In this document: positions 6,745 to 14,395 of the stretch, piece by piece | Layout of the letters: the number at the start of each line of letters is the position of its first letter | Numbering within the stretch: position 1 is the first letter of the stretch | Source: Gammaproteobacteria bacterium | GTDB lineage: Bacteria; Pseudomonadota; Gammaproteobacteria; Immundisolibacterales; Immundisolibacteraceae | Assembly (NCBI GenBank): GCA_003645395.1 | Contig: QNFC01000011.1 | Location: forward strand, 1-20,263 | DNA: 20,263 bases | Reading direction: 5' to 3' | Position numbers and translations under genes: made by a program | Notes under the pieces: generated by a model | Databases searched by the model: none | What the model was told of the DNA's origin: nothing | The model's input: the letters and a program-made list of their open reading frames with translations, nothing else

Positions 6745-8607
6745 ATGGGGGAGAACCCGGTCGGCGTTATTGGACTCGGCAGCATTGGTGGCAGTATTGC
6801 CCTCTGTCTGGTGGCGGATGGTCTACAGGTAGTGGGCTTTGATAGTGATGCGGGGGCGCTGAAAGCGGCAGAGCAGGGTGGCATCACTGCCGCCGACTCT
6901 CCGGCAGCCGTCGCGCAGCAAGCTGGCATCATTCTGCTAAGCCTGCCTGATTCGGATGCGGTCGAGCAGGTCTGTTTGAGCAATGACGGCATCATCAATT
7001 GTGCGCATGACGGCTTGCTGGTGATCGATGCCTCCAGCGGTTATCCCCAACAGACACGAGAGATTGGCGAGAAACTCGCGACTGCTGGAATAGCAATGAT
7101 TGATGCGGCCATTACCGCACCCGGCGGTGGCGCCAATATGGTCAACGACCGCAACCTGACATTTATTGTTGGCGGCGACGAGACCGCTGTGACCACTGCC
7201 CGGCCCTTGCTTGAGCGGCTCAGCGACAAATTGTTCCATGTGGGACCATTGGGTGCGGGCCAAACAGTCAAGTTGGTTAACAACATGTCTGCTGGAGTGG
7301 CGCTGATTGCCACCCTGGAAGGTCTACAAGTCGCCTCGAAACATGGCCTGGACCTGAAACAGAACCTGGAGGTGATGCGAGTAGGCACAGGCCACACCGC
7401 ATTCGCCCGTTTCCCCCAGCTATTCGATGATCGCCGTCGACCCGGGGCACACATCGGGCTGATGATGAAAGACCTGGAACAGATGTCGCGACTGGCACGG
7501 GAGAGCCGTATTCCCAGCCCAGTAGGGGACCTGGCCGCCCACCAGTTTCGCGCCGCGGCCCAGACGCTGGGTCATGATGCCTCCATCATGCAAATTGCTG
7601 ATGTGCTCGAAACCTGGTCGGGGGTACTCCTGGATTTTGATCATAAGGTCAAAATTGGTGACCTTGAACCGGCAGAGATGGAATCAATTCAGCAAGTGGG
7701 TATTATCGGTCTCGGCAACATCGGTGAAGAGATCTGCAAGATTTTGATTAAAGATGGGCTCGAAGTTTTCGGCCATGATATCGATGCCGAAAAAATCCAG
7801 CGCATGACTGACATTGGTGTAAAAATTCCCGGCACGGCAAAGGCGGTAGCAGAGTCAGCCGGACTGGTTATTCTGGCCCTACCGCAATCAGCAGTGGTCG
7901 AACAGGTGTTATTCGAAACCGACGGCGTCGCCAGCGCTAACAATCCCGGGTTACTGGTGATCGACACCACCAGCGGTTACCCGGATCAAACCCGCGAATT
8001 TGCCGACCGCCTGGCAACCCACGGCATAACCTTTATCGACGCGGCCATCACCGGCGAACGCGGTGGCTCGTTTGCAATCCCCGACCGCAACCTGACCTTT
8101 ATTGTCGGCGGCAATGCCGCCGATGTGCGCCGGGCGCGCAACGTGCTTGATCGCTTCTGTAGCCACCTGTTCCTGCTTGGCCCATTAGGCGCCGGACAAA
8201 TTGCCAAAATGGTTAACAACATGGTCTGCGCCGTGACCGGCGTCGCCCTGCTGGAAGGGCTGCTGGTGGCCGCTCGCCATGGCATTGATTATCAGGCCGC
8301 CGCCGAGGCGCTTGACCACGGCACCGGTGCTAATTTCTGGACCCATAACCGGGTAATGCTCAACCCAGAGCCAATGAAAGGCGGTTTTTTTGTCGGCCTG
8401 ATGACCAAAGACCTGCGGCAGATGTCGCAAATATCCCACGTCAGTGGCGTACCGAATATGCTCGGCGAGCTGACCTATCATCTCTACCAGCTATTCTCCC
8501 GCGACCTCAGCTATTACGGTGGCATTGCTGAGAAAATTGATGTCATGCAACGCTGGGCAGGCATCACCCTGGACGGTCGGGAACTGGATATTGAAAAACT
8601 GGAGTAG
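6745..8607 (+). CDS. Tandem-fused 3-hydroxyisobutyrate dehydrogenase-type protein (two complete halves)
   Basis: One 620-residue frame encodes two full-length beta-hydroxyacid dehydrogenase modules head to tail. Half 1 (about 1-311) has the Rossmann motif GLGSIG (10-15), GPLGAGQ, and the catalytic lysine K176 in VKLVNN. Half 2 (about 312-620) has GLGNIG (322-327) and K488 in AKMVNN. Both keep DRNLTFIVGG, SGYP.QTRE, GPLGAGQ and MxKDLxQMS. The acidic residues after strand 2 (FDSD, HDID) favour NAD+. The usual substrate loop DAPVSGG is replaced by DAAITAPGGG and DAAITGERGG, so the substrate is probably not 3-hydroxyisobutyrate. Typical members are about 290-300 residues and single. The ATG is set by AGGAGAGGAG at 6734-6743. 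Half 2 begins with an internal Met (M312) without a good ribosome binding site, so a genuine fusion is favoured. Confidence 0.93.
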   Translation: MGENPVGVIGLGSIGGSIALCLVADGLQVVGFDSDAGALKAAEQGGITAADSPAAVAQQAGIILLSLPDSDAVEQVCLSNDGIINCAHDGLLVIDASSGYPQQTREIGEKLATAGIAMIDAAITAPGGGANMVNDRNLTFIVGGDETAVTTARPLLERLSDKLFHVGPLGAGQTVKLVNNMSAGVALIATLEGLQVASKHGLDLKQNLEVMRVGTGHTAFARFPQLFDDRRRPGAHIGLMMKDLEQMSRLARESRIPSPVGDLAAHQFRAAAQTLGHDASIMQIADVLETWSGVLLDFDHKVKIGDLEPAEMESIQQVGIIGLGNIGEEICKILIKDGLEVFGHDIDAEKIQRMTDIGVKIPGTAKAVAESAGLVILALPQSAVVEQVLFETDGVASANNPGLLVIDTTSGYPDQTREFADRLATHGITFIDAAITGERGGSFAIPDRNLTFIVGGNAADVRRARNVLDRFCSHLFLLGPLGAGQIAKMVNNMVCAVTGVALLEGLLVAARHGIDYQAAAEALDHGTGANFWTHNRVMLNPEPMKGGFFVGLMTKDLRQMSQISHVSGVPNMLGELTYHLYQLFSRDLSYYGGIAEKIDVMQRWAGITLDGRELDIEKLE

Positions 8608-8653
8608 GGGCCGTACTTTAGAAACGCCTTAACCGAACTGCATGAGAGAATAA

Positions 8654-8722
8654 ATGAGGATTTGCGTCTTCGGTGCAGGCGAACCTGGCTCAGTTTACGA
8701 ACTCCGCAGACCAAACGGCTAA
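8654..8722 (+). pseudogene. N-terminal remnant of a ketopantoate reductase-family gene
   Basis: A 22-codon frame begins MRICVFGAGEPGSV, matching the start of the 335-residue reductase encoded at 4511 (MRICILGAGGLGSV) at 10 of 14 residues and about 33 of 42 bases, and keeping the GxGxxG Rossmann glycines. Similarity stops after the valine; about eight unrelated residues follow and then a TAA. No other reductase sequence follows: the next gene, a minus-strand lipoprotein, ends 1 base later. It therefore looks like the stub left when most of a paralogous reductase gene was deleted or replaced. It lies 46 bp after the tandem dehydrogenase, suggesting the intact operon once ran dehydrogenase then reductase. 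An independent short peptide gene is less likely. Confidence 0.7.
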
Positions 8723-8723
8723 A

Positions 8724-9173
8724 TCAAGGACACAGCTTATTCTGGTATTCATCTGGATTGGTAGCGCGCCGGCACCTGTACGCTATTCGTGCTGAATTTA
8801 TTCGCCATGACCCATCGGCTAACCGCCGCAAATCAACTTCGTGCCAATCGCCGCTAACGGAGTCGTCCAGAAAACCCCCTCGTATCCAAACGATTTTCGT
8901 GGCATCTGCGCCCTCACTGCGGTTTTTCATTTCTTTCAGAGAAAGTGACTGCACCTCTACGTCACCGCCAAAGAGGTGAAGAACTAGTTGAAGGGGGCTT
9001 CGCGGCCAGGCCTCTTTAGCTACAACGCCCGCTGCGACCTGCTCATTTAGCTCTTTTACATCAAGCGTTGCCCAGGATTGCGGTACGCTCTGCAAATGAC
9101 CAAACGTGTTACTTCCCGAAGGGACACAAGCTGCCAATAACAGTGCTGCGCCGAGAACGTATAGGCCTTTCAT
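8724..9173 (-). CDS. Small predicted lipoprotein, unknown function
   Basis: This 149-residue protein has a type II signal peptide: MKG, a hydrophobic stretch YVLGAALLLAA, and a lipobox LAAC with the lipidated cysteine at C16. The +2 residue is valine, not aspartate, which under the E. coli rule favours the outer membrane. The mature part is mixed in charge, with a WRINSARI segment near 127-134, and is not recognised as a known family. It begins 22 bp after the lpxA stop on the same strand, so the two may be cotranscribed, hinting at a cell-envelope role by context only. No clear ribosome binding site is visible. Its 3' end abuts the reductase remnant. Confidence 0.75.
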   Translation of the reverse strand: MKGLYVLGAALLLAACVPSGSNTFGHLQSVPQSWATLDVKELNEQVAAGVVAKEAWPRSPLQLVLHLFGGDVEVQSLSLKEMKNRSEGADATKIVWIRGGFLDDSVSGDWHEVDLRRLADGSWRINSARIAYRCRRATNPDEYQNKLCP

Positions 9174-9195
9174 TCAGCGTGACAGGGAAGAAGAA

Positions 9196-9963
9196 TTAAC
9201 CTCGCTGCACCCTTGTCTTCGATGAGTCGATAAAATCGAAAAATTTGTTGGAGAATTCATTATCCATTTCAGACAGTTCCAGCAGCACCTGTTCCATCGA
9301 GCCACTCGACTTAAACACACACTTGAATGCCCGATATATCTCTCTGATTTCACTTTTTGAATGGCCGCTACGCTCAAGGCCAATTTTGTTTATGGTCATC
9401 ACCTTAGCCGGAATCCCATCGGCGATACAGTAGTGGGGCACGTCGTTTGCCAGCTTGGCGAACCCGCCGACGAAAGCATAATCGCCAATTCGGACAAATT
9501 GCACGACCCCGGTCATGCCGCCAAGGATTGCATTTTTGCCCACTTCAACATGGCCGGATAATTTGACTCCGGTACTCAGAATCACATCGTCGCTCAAAAT
9601 ACATTCATGGGCCACGTGTACATAGGCCTGAATCAGGCAGTTACTGCCAACAATGGTGTAATCGCCCTCTTTCGTCGCACAGTTAATCGTTACGTATTCT
9701 CGAATTGAGTTATTGGCACCGATTTTCAACCCGGGGTTTCCACCCTCATATTTGAGGTCCTGCGTCTGTTTGCCTATACACGCATAGGGGAATATCTCGT
9801 TACCATCACCCAACTCGGTATTGCCATCGATGGTCACATGGGAGTGTATAACGCAGTTTTTACCCAACTTGACCTGCGCGCCAATAAAACTAAACGGTCC
9901 AATTTCGGTGCCCTCGCCAATGATTGCTCCCTGTTCAATCACCGCTGATGGATGAACACTCAT
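9196..9963 (-). CDS. lpxA: Acyl-ACP--UDP-N-acetylglucosamine O-acyltransferase (LpxA), solitary and divergent
   Basis: This 255-residue left-handed parallel beta-helix acyltransferase transfers a 3-hydroxyacyl chain from ACP to UDP-GlcNAc, the first step of lipid A synthesis in the cytoplasm (E. coli LpxA has 262 residues). Hexapeptide repeats fill residues 1-185. QDLKY (68-72), the H116 and catalytic H119 pair in VHVAHE, and H138 in SGHVEVG match E. coli His122, His125 and His144. The position matching His160 is V154 (MTGVVQF instead of MTAVHQF). G167 matches the E. coli chain-length residue Gly173, which allows a long, C14-like acyl chain. A C-terminal helical domain follows from about 190. 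It has none of the usual lpxD, fabZ or lpxB neighbours, so it may be a second copy or a related sugar-nucleotide acyltransferase. Confidence 0.87.
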   Translation of the reverse strand: MSVHPSAVIEQGAIIGEGTEIGPFSFIGAQVKLGKNCVIHSHVTIDGNTELGDGNEIFPYACIGKQTQDLKYEGGNPGLKIGANNSIREYVTINCATKEGDYTIVGSNCLIQAYVHVAHECILSDDVILSTGVKLSGHVEVGKNAILGGMTGVVQFVRIGDYAFVGGFAKLANDVPHYCIADGIPAKVMTINKIGLERSGHSKSEIREIYRAFKCVFKSSGSMEQVLLELSEMDNEFSNKFFDFIDSSKTRVQRG

Positions 9964-10378
9964 CTTAAAAATCCTTCTATGTTTTTCATCGCTTGATAAA
10001 ATCGACTAAAGCCAGAATACACTACTGATACCCGTCATTAACGGCAACAGCTCGTTTTACCATCCTTGGTCAACCCCACAAGCTAGTCGCGGCTCGATTT
10101 ATCACCAACTTCGCTCGCCAAAAACGTTTCCCGATTAAACCTCGGGAACTAACTTCGCCGAGATACCCGCTGCGCCAGGCCTGATTGTAGAACACCTCAA
10201 TGCAATCGAAAATATCTATGCATCAAGTCTCATACCTTGCAGGCTCTTCGTCGGCCAGTAATTGGCCAGTCCAGAAATAAGGAACCGATGCACGCATCGC
10301 TGAACCAAGCGCCCGACTAAAATACCGGCAATTGTTAACGATTCGAAAACTCGACCGGCAATGGATAATCCGTAACCC
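9964..10378. other. 415-bp intergenic region without a convincing gene
   Basis: This gap separates divergent lpxA (minus) and xthA (plus) and must hold both promoters. I see no gene with a recognisable product. Two small sequence features stand out: a short perfect inverted repeat CGATGC-AC-GCATCG at 10286-10299, and a repeated GGCCAGT at about 10253 and 10264. A minus-strand frame of about 55 codons just upstream of xthA has no supporting family similarity. The length and stop-rich frames would fit decayed sequence, but no parent gene is identifiable. Confidence 0.5.
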
Positions 10379-11194
10379 ATGAAAATTGTCTCTTTCAACA
10401 TCAATAGCCTGCGCGCACGTCTGCACCAACTTGAGCAGATTATTCAATTGCACCTGCCCGACCTGATTGGGCTACAGGAAACCAAGGTCCACGACGATCA
10501 ATTCCCACTAGAAGCGATCGAAGAACTTGGCTATCAAGCCCACTTTCATGGCCAGAAGGGGCACTACGGCGTGGCCACCCTGACCCGGCAAACACCTCTG
10601 GCGGTGAGCAAGGGATTCGCCACCGATGACGAGGAGGCTCAGCGCCGACTGATCAGCGTGACCCTGGAATGCCGCGATGGCGAGCCAGTGACGGTGATCA
10701 ATGGCTATTTTCCCCAGGGAGAGAGCCGTAACCACGAAACAAAATTCCCGGCCAAGCAGAAATTCTACGAAGATCTGCAACAGCACCTCATTAACAACCA
10801 CACACCCGGTCAGCGACTGATTGTGATGGGCGATATCAATATCTCCCCCGAGGATCAGGACATCGGCATTGGCGATGTAAATCGCAAACGCTGGCTGCGT
10901 ACCGGTAAATGTAGTTTTCTACCCGAAGAGCGGGAGTGGTTTCAGCGACTACTCGACTGGGGCGTAACCGACAGTTACCGACTGCATCACAAAGATGTGA
11001 GTGACCGCTTCAGCTGGTTTGATTACCGCAGCAAGGGGTTTGCTGACGACCCCAAACGCGGTCTGCGCATCGACACCATTCTGGCCACCGAGTCACTGGC
11101 CAAACTCTGCACTGCCGCCGATATCGACTACCAGACCCGCGGCATGGAGAAACCCTCCGATCACTGCCCGGTCTGGGCAGAATTTTCCTGCTGA
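10379..11194 (+). CDS. xthA: Exodeoxyribonuclease III
   Basis: This 271-residue enzyme is the major AP endonuclease and 3'-5' exonuclease of base-excision repair (E. coli XthA has 268 residues). It follows the E. coli protein closely through FNIN, GLQETKVHDD, FHGQKGHYGVA, INGYFPQGESR, RKRWLRTGKCSFLPEEREW and RFSWFDYRSKGF. Catalytic and metal residues are present: N7, E34, Y110, D152, N154, D232, D261 and H262 (SDHCPVW). The ATG gives an N-terminus aligned with E. coli. It heads a tight plus-strand run; sfsA starts 19 bp downstream. No anomalies. Confidence 0.98.
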   Translation: MKIVSFNINSLRARLHQLEQIIQLHLPDLIGLQETKVHDDQFPLEAIEELGYQAHFHGQKGHYGVATLTRQTPLAVSKGFATDDEEAQRRLISVTLECRDGEPVTVINGYFPQGESRNHETKFPAKQKFYEDLQQHLINNHTPGQRLIVMGDINISPEDQDIGIGDVNRKRWLRTGKCSFLPEEREWFQRLLDWGVTDSYRLHHKDVSDRFSWFDYRSKGFADDPKRGLRIDTILATESLAKLCTAADIDYQTRGMEKPSDHCPVWAEFSC

Positions 11195-11213
11195 TTTGCT
11201 AGTCTGAATTAAC

Positions 11214-11933
11214 ATGCAACTACCTTCCCTTACGCAGGGCGTTCTGCATCGCCGCTACAAGCGTTTTCTCGCCGATATCACTCTGGATGATGGCCGCGAG
11301 ATAGTCGCCCACTGCCCTAATACCGGCCGCATGACCAGCTGCTGGCAACCAGGCGCCCCCGTGCAGGTGAGCCACAGCGACAACCCGAAGCGCAAACTGG
11401 CCTGGACCCTGGAGCGCGTAGATATGGGCGGCGGCTGGATTGGCGTGCACACCGGCCGGGTCAATGAGGTAATCGCTGAAGCGATCGCCGCCGGTGGAAT
11501 TGAAAGCTTAAAGGGTTACCAGACTCTTAAGCGCGAAGTGGTCTTTAACACCGACGATCACCGAGCACGACTAGACATACAGCTGAGCGACGGCAAGTCT
11601 GCCGATGCCTGGGTAGAGGTTAAAAATGCCACCCTGCTCCTGGGTGACCAGGTGCAATTTCCAGACGCAGTGACCGAGCGTGGCCTGAAACACCTCAACG
11701 TGCTCGCTGAACTCGTGGCAAACGGCAATCGGGGAGTGCTGGTATTTGCCATTAACCGGTCTGAAGGAACCAGCTTCTCAGTAGCGGATTCGGTTGACCC
11801 AGCCTATGGCCAGCGGTTACGCGAGGTGATTGAACTGGGGGTAGAGGTGGTCGCGCCACGCCTGATTCACCATCCACAATCGATAACAGTGGAAGGCACC
11901 CTGCCTGTAACCTTGCCGTCGGCGCTAGAATAG
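11214..11933 (+). CDS. sfsA: Sugar fermentation stimulation protein A homolog
   Basis: This 239-residue SfsA-family protein has the family's usual length. E. coli SfsA was named for stimulating maltose use when overexpressed; its true role is unsettled, and the family has an OB-like N-terminal part joined to a PD-(D/E)XK nuclease-like core. Visible signatures are HCPNTGRM (33-40), the PKRKLAWTLE segment (58-67), and D121 with E135 and K137 (RLDIQL...VEVKNATL), which fit the nuclease-like catalytic pattern. The gene starts 19 bp after xthA, so cotranscription with a DNA-repair gene is likely. No defect is seen. Confidence 0.95.
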   Translation: MQLPSLTQGVLHRRYKRFLADITLDDGREIVAHCPNTGRMTSCWQPGAPVQVSHSDNPKRKLAWTLERVDMGGGWIGVHTGRVNEVIAEAIAAGGIESLKGYQTLKREVVFNTDDHRARLDIQLSDGKSADAWVEVKNATLLLGDQVQFPDAVTERGLKHLNVLAELVANGNRGVLVFAINRSEGTSFSVADSVDPAYGQRLREVIELGVEVVAPRLIHHPQSITVEGTLPVTLPSALE

Positions 11934-11977
11934 GCAGAGCAAACCCCTGCTATCACACCAATTCAACACTAGAACAA

Positions 11978-13570
11978 ATGACTGATAACCGAGTTTTTCT
12001 TTACGACAGCACCCTCCGTGATGGTCAGCAGACCCAGGGAGTAGATTTCACTGCCGGCGACAAAATTGCCATTTCCCGTCAGCTCGACCGACTCGGGTTT
12101 GACTACATTGAGGGCGGCTGGCCCGGCGCGAACCCGGCGGACGATAATTTTTTTAGCCAGTTACCTGAATTACAAACCGCCCGGTTTACCGCCTTCGGTA
12201 TGACCCGCCGTCCCAAGCGCGCGGCGGCTGACGACGCTGGTCTGCGAGCATTACTGGCAACGAATACGCCGGGAATCTGCCTGGTCGGCAAAACCTGGGA
12301 TTTTCACGTTAAAGTGGCCCTGCGCACCACTGAAGAGGAAAACCTGGCGATGATCGCCGATAGCATTGCGCTGTGCGTGGCGGAGGGTCGCGAGGCGATC
12401 TTTGACGCCGAACATTTTTTTGATGGCTACAAAGCCAACCCCGATTTTGCATTGAGCTGCCTTAAAACCGCCCTCAACGCCGGTGCCCGTTGGGCAGTCC
12501 TGTGCGATACCAACGGCGGCACCCTGCCAGACGAAATCAGCGATATTGTCAGCGTCGTCACTGCCAAACTACCGGGGAACCAACTCGGCATCCATTGCCA
12601 CAACGACACCGGCAACGCGGTAGCCAACTCTTTAGCGGCGGTACGCGCCGGGGTGCGCCAGGTTCAGGGCACCTTAAACGGTCTCGGTGAACGCTGCGGC
12701 AATGCCAATTTAATCTCAGTAATGCCCTCACTTATGCTGCGTATGGGTTATGAGACCGGCGTCAGCGAAGAAAATCTGAAACAACTGGTAACTACCTCAA
12801 ACCTGGTCGATGAGCGGCTCAACCGCAATCCGGATCGTCACGCCCCGTTTGTCGGCGCGAATGCCTTTGCACACAAGGGCGGGCTACATGTGTCAGCAGT
12901 GCAGAAAGACCCGCGCAGTTATGAGCATGTACCGCCAGAGACCGTTGGCAACCAGCGTAAAATCCTGGTTTCGGATCAGGCCGGTCGCGCCAACGTACTG
13001 GTACGGCTGGCTGAGTTGGGCATTGAAGTGGCCAACGATGCACCCGAAATCAACAAATTAGTCGATGAAGTCAAACAGCGCGAGCACCTGGGTTACGCCT
13101 ACGACGGCGCCGCCGCCAGTTTTGAGATGCTCGCCCGACGCATGCTTGGCCAGTGGCACGATCACTTTAGCCTACAGAGTTACCGGGTTACTGATGAACG
13201 CCGTAGCACCACCGACGGCAGCATAGAAACCCTCTCCGAAGTGACCATGAAGGTAACCGTTGACGGCATTTTGCACATGACCGTAGCCGAAGGTAACGGG
13301 CCGGTTAACGCCCTCGATAACGCCCTGCGCAAAGCGCTGTTACCGGCCTATCCGCAGCTGGTCGATATGCAGCTGGTCGATTACAAGGTTCGCATTATGG
13401 AAACCAGCGCCGGCACTGCCGCGGTGACAAGAGTCATGGTGGAGAGCAGTGACCAGAGCGGCCACCGCTGGAGCACGGTAGGGGCGTCGGGCAACGTTAT
13501 CGAAGCCTCTTATCAGGCCCTGTTTGATGCGGTGAATTACAAGCTATTTCTCGCCACCCACGCAGCATGA
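11978..13570 (+). CDS. cimA: (R)-citramalate synthase
   Basis: This 530-residue enzyme condenses pyruvate and acetyl-CoA to citramalate, the entry to a threonine-independent route to 2-oxobutyrate and isoleucine. The DRE-TIM barrel fills about residues 1-300: STLRDGQQTQG (11-21) includes the conserved R14 and D15, and H206 and H208 in GIHCHNDTGN are metal ligands. Features separating CimA from 2-isopropylmalate synthase are the GWPGANP motif (about 47-53), the insertion around FFDGYKANPDFAL, and the length near 530. The C-terminal domain (about 395-530) is the LeuA-type dimer and allosteric domain, which in the family binds isoleucine or leucine for feedback control. It lies 44 bp after sfsA, with no strong ribosome binding site visible. 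Confidence 0.95.
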   Translation: MTDNRVFLYDSTLRDGQQTQGVDFTAGDKIAISRQLDRLGFDYIEGGWPGANPADDNFFSQLPELQTARFTAFGMTRRPKRAAADDAGLRALLATNTPGICLVGKTWDFHVKVALRTTEEENLAMIADSIALCVAEGREAIFDAEHFFDGYKANPDFALSCLKTALNAGARWAVLCDTNGGTLPDEISDIVSVVTAKLPGNQLGIHCHNDTGNAVANSLAAVRAGVRQVQGTLNGLGERCGNANLISVMPSLMLRMGYETGVSEENLKQLVTTSNLVDERLNRNPDRHAPFVGANAFAHKGGLHVSAVQKDPRSYEHVPPETVGNQRKILVSDQAGRANVLVRLAELGIEVANDAPEINKLVDEVKQREHLGYAYDGAAASFEMLARRMLGQWHDHFSLQSYRVTDERRSTTDGSIETLSEVTMKVTVDGILHMTVAEGNGPVNALDNALRKALLPAYPQLVDMQLVDYKVRIMETSAGTAAVTRVMVESSDQSGHRWSTVGASGNVIEASYQALFDAVNYKLFLATHAA

Positions 13571-13601
13571 TCCTGCAACCAGAAACCAGCACGCCGTAAC
13601 C

Positions 13602-14384
13602 GTGCGTCTGCTGACCTATAACATTCACAAGGGTTTCAGCGTCGGCAATCGGCGCTTTACCCTGGAAACCATTCGCAATGCCCTGCGCGAGGTTGAAGCG
13701 GATATCGTTTTTTTACAGGAAGTGCGCGGTCATTCTGACCACCACCCGCTGCCCCTGATTGAGACACCCGGGGGTGATACGCCGAAGAGTGATGCACCGA
13801 GCACCGCACAGTTTGAATACCTGGCCGATCAGCTCTGGCCCCACCACGCCTACGGCAAAAACGCCATCTACCGCAGCGGTCACCACGGCAACGCCATTCT
13901 TAGTAGCCATCCGTTTAGCGAATGGGAGAACATCAACGTCTCCAACCGCAGTTACGCCAGCCGTAGCCTGCTGCACGGTGTTATTAAGACATCGGCCGGG
14001 GCTCCGCTACATCTCATTTGCGTTCACCTGGGCCTGTTTGAGAGTGAACGCCGCGGCCAGCTGCAACGGCTGGTGGAACGTATTCGCAGCCACGTGCCCG
14101 ATAATGAAGCACTGATTATCGCCGGCGATTTCAATGACTGGCGCAAACAGGCCGATGAGTACCTGTGCGGCGAACTGGGCCTGGTAGACATTTACGCGGC
14201 GCAGCATGGTAAGCCTGCCCGCACCTTCCCGGTTTGGCGGCCACTGTTAGCCGTTGACCGCATTTATGGCCGCGGCATTACCGCCGTCAATTGTCATCGC
14301 CTGCACGGCAAGCCGTGGACCCGGCTGTCTGACCATCTGCCACTGATCGCCGAATTTGAACTTGGGAATAGTTCTACTTATTAG
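13602..14384 (+). CDS. Endonuclease/exonuclease/phosphatase (EEP) family protein, YbhP-like
   Basis: This 260-residue EEP-superfamily hydrolase has the core motifs TYNIHKGFS (5-13), the metal-binding glutamate E40 in LQEVRGH, GDFNDWR, VDRIY and the terminal SDHLPLIAEF. It resembles E. coli YbhP (253 residues), whose gene is next to the cardiolipin synthase gene clsB/ybhO; here the gene ends 11 bp before a cardiolipin synthase. That conserved pairing suggests a phosphodiesterase or phosphatase acting in phospholipid metabolism, although the substrate is not established. The GTG at 13602 is used, giving an N-terminus that starts right at the first beta-strand; no in-frame ATG fits. No signal peptide is visible. 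Confidence 0.9.
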   Translation: MRLLTYNIHKGFSVGNRRFTLETIRNALREVEADIVFLQEVRGHSDHHPLPLIETPGGDTPKSDAPSTAQFEYLADQLWPHHAYGKNAIYRSGHHGNAILSSHPFSEWENINVSNRSYASRSLLHGVIKTSAGAPLHLICVHLGLFESERRGQLQRLVERIRSHVPDNEALIIAGDFNDWRKQADEYLCGELGLVDIYAAQHGKPARTFPVWRPLLAVDRIYGRGITAVNCHRLHGKPWTRLSDHLPLIAEFELGNSSTY

Positions 14385-14395
14385 CGCTGGTAGCC

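Noticed and set aside
6745..8607. Two separate overlapping dehydrogenase genes
   Set aside because: There is no stop between the halves, and the internal ATG at 7678 has only a weak GGCAGAG upstream; internal initiation remains possible but is not needed.
10216..10404. Minus-strand frame upstream of xthA with a hydrophobic N-terminal part
   Set aside because: It overlaps the xthA start, has no ribosome binding site evident and no recognisable family.
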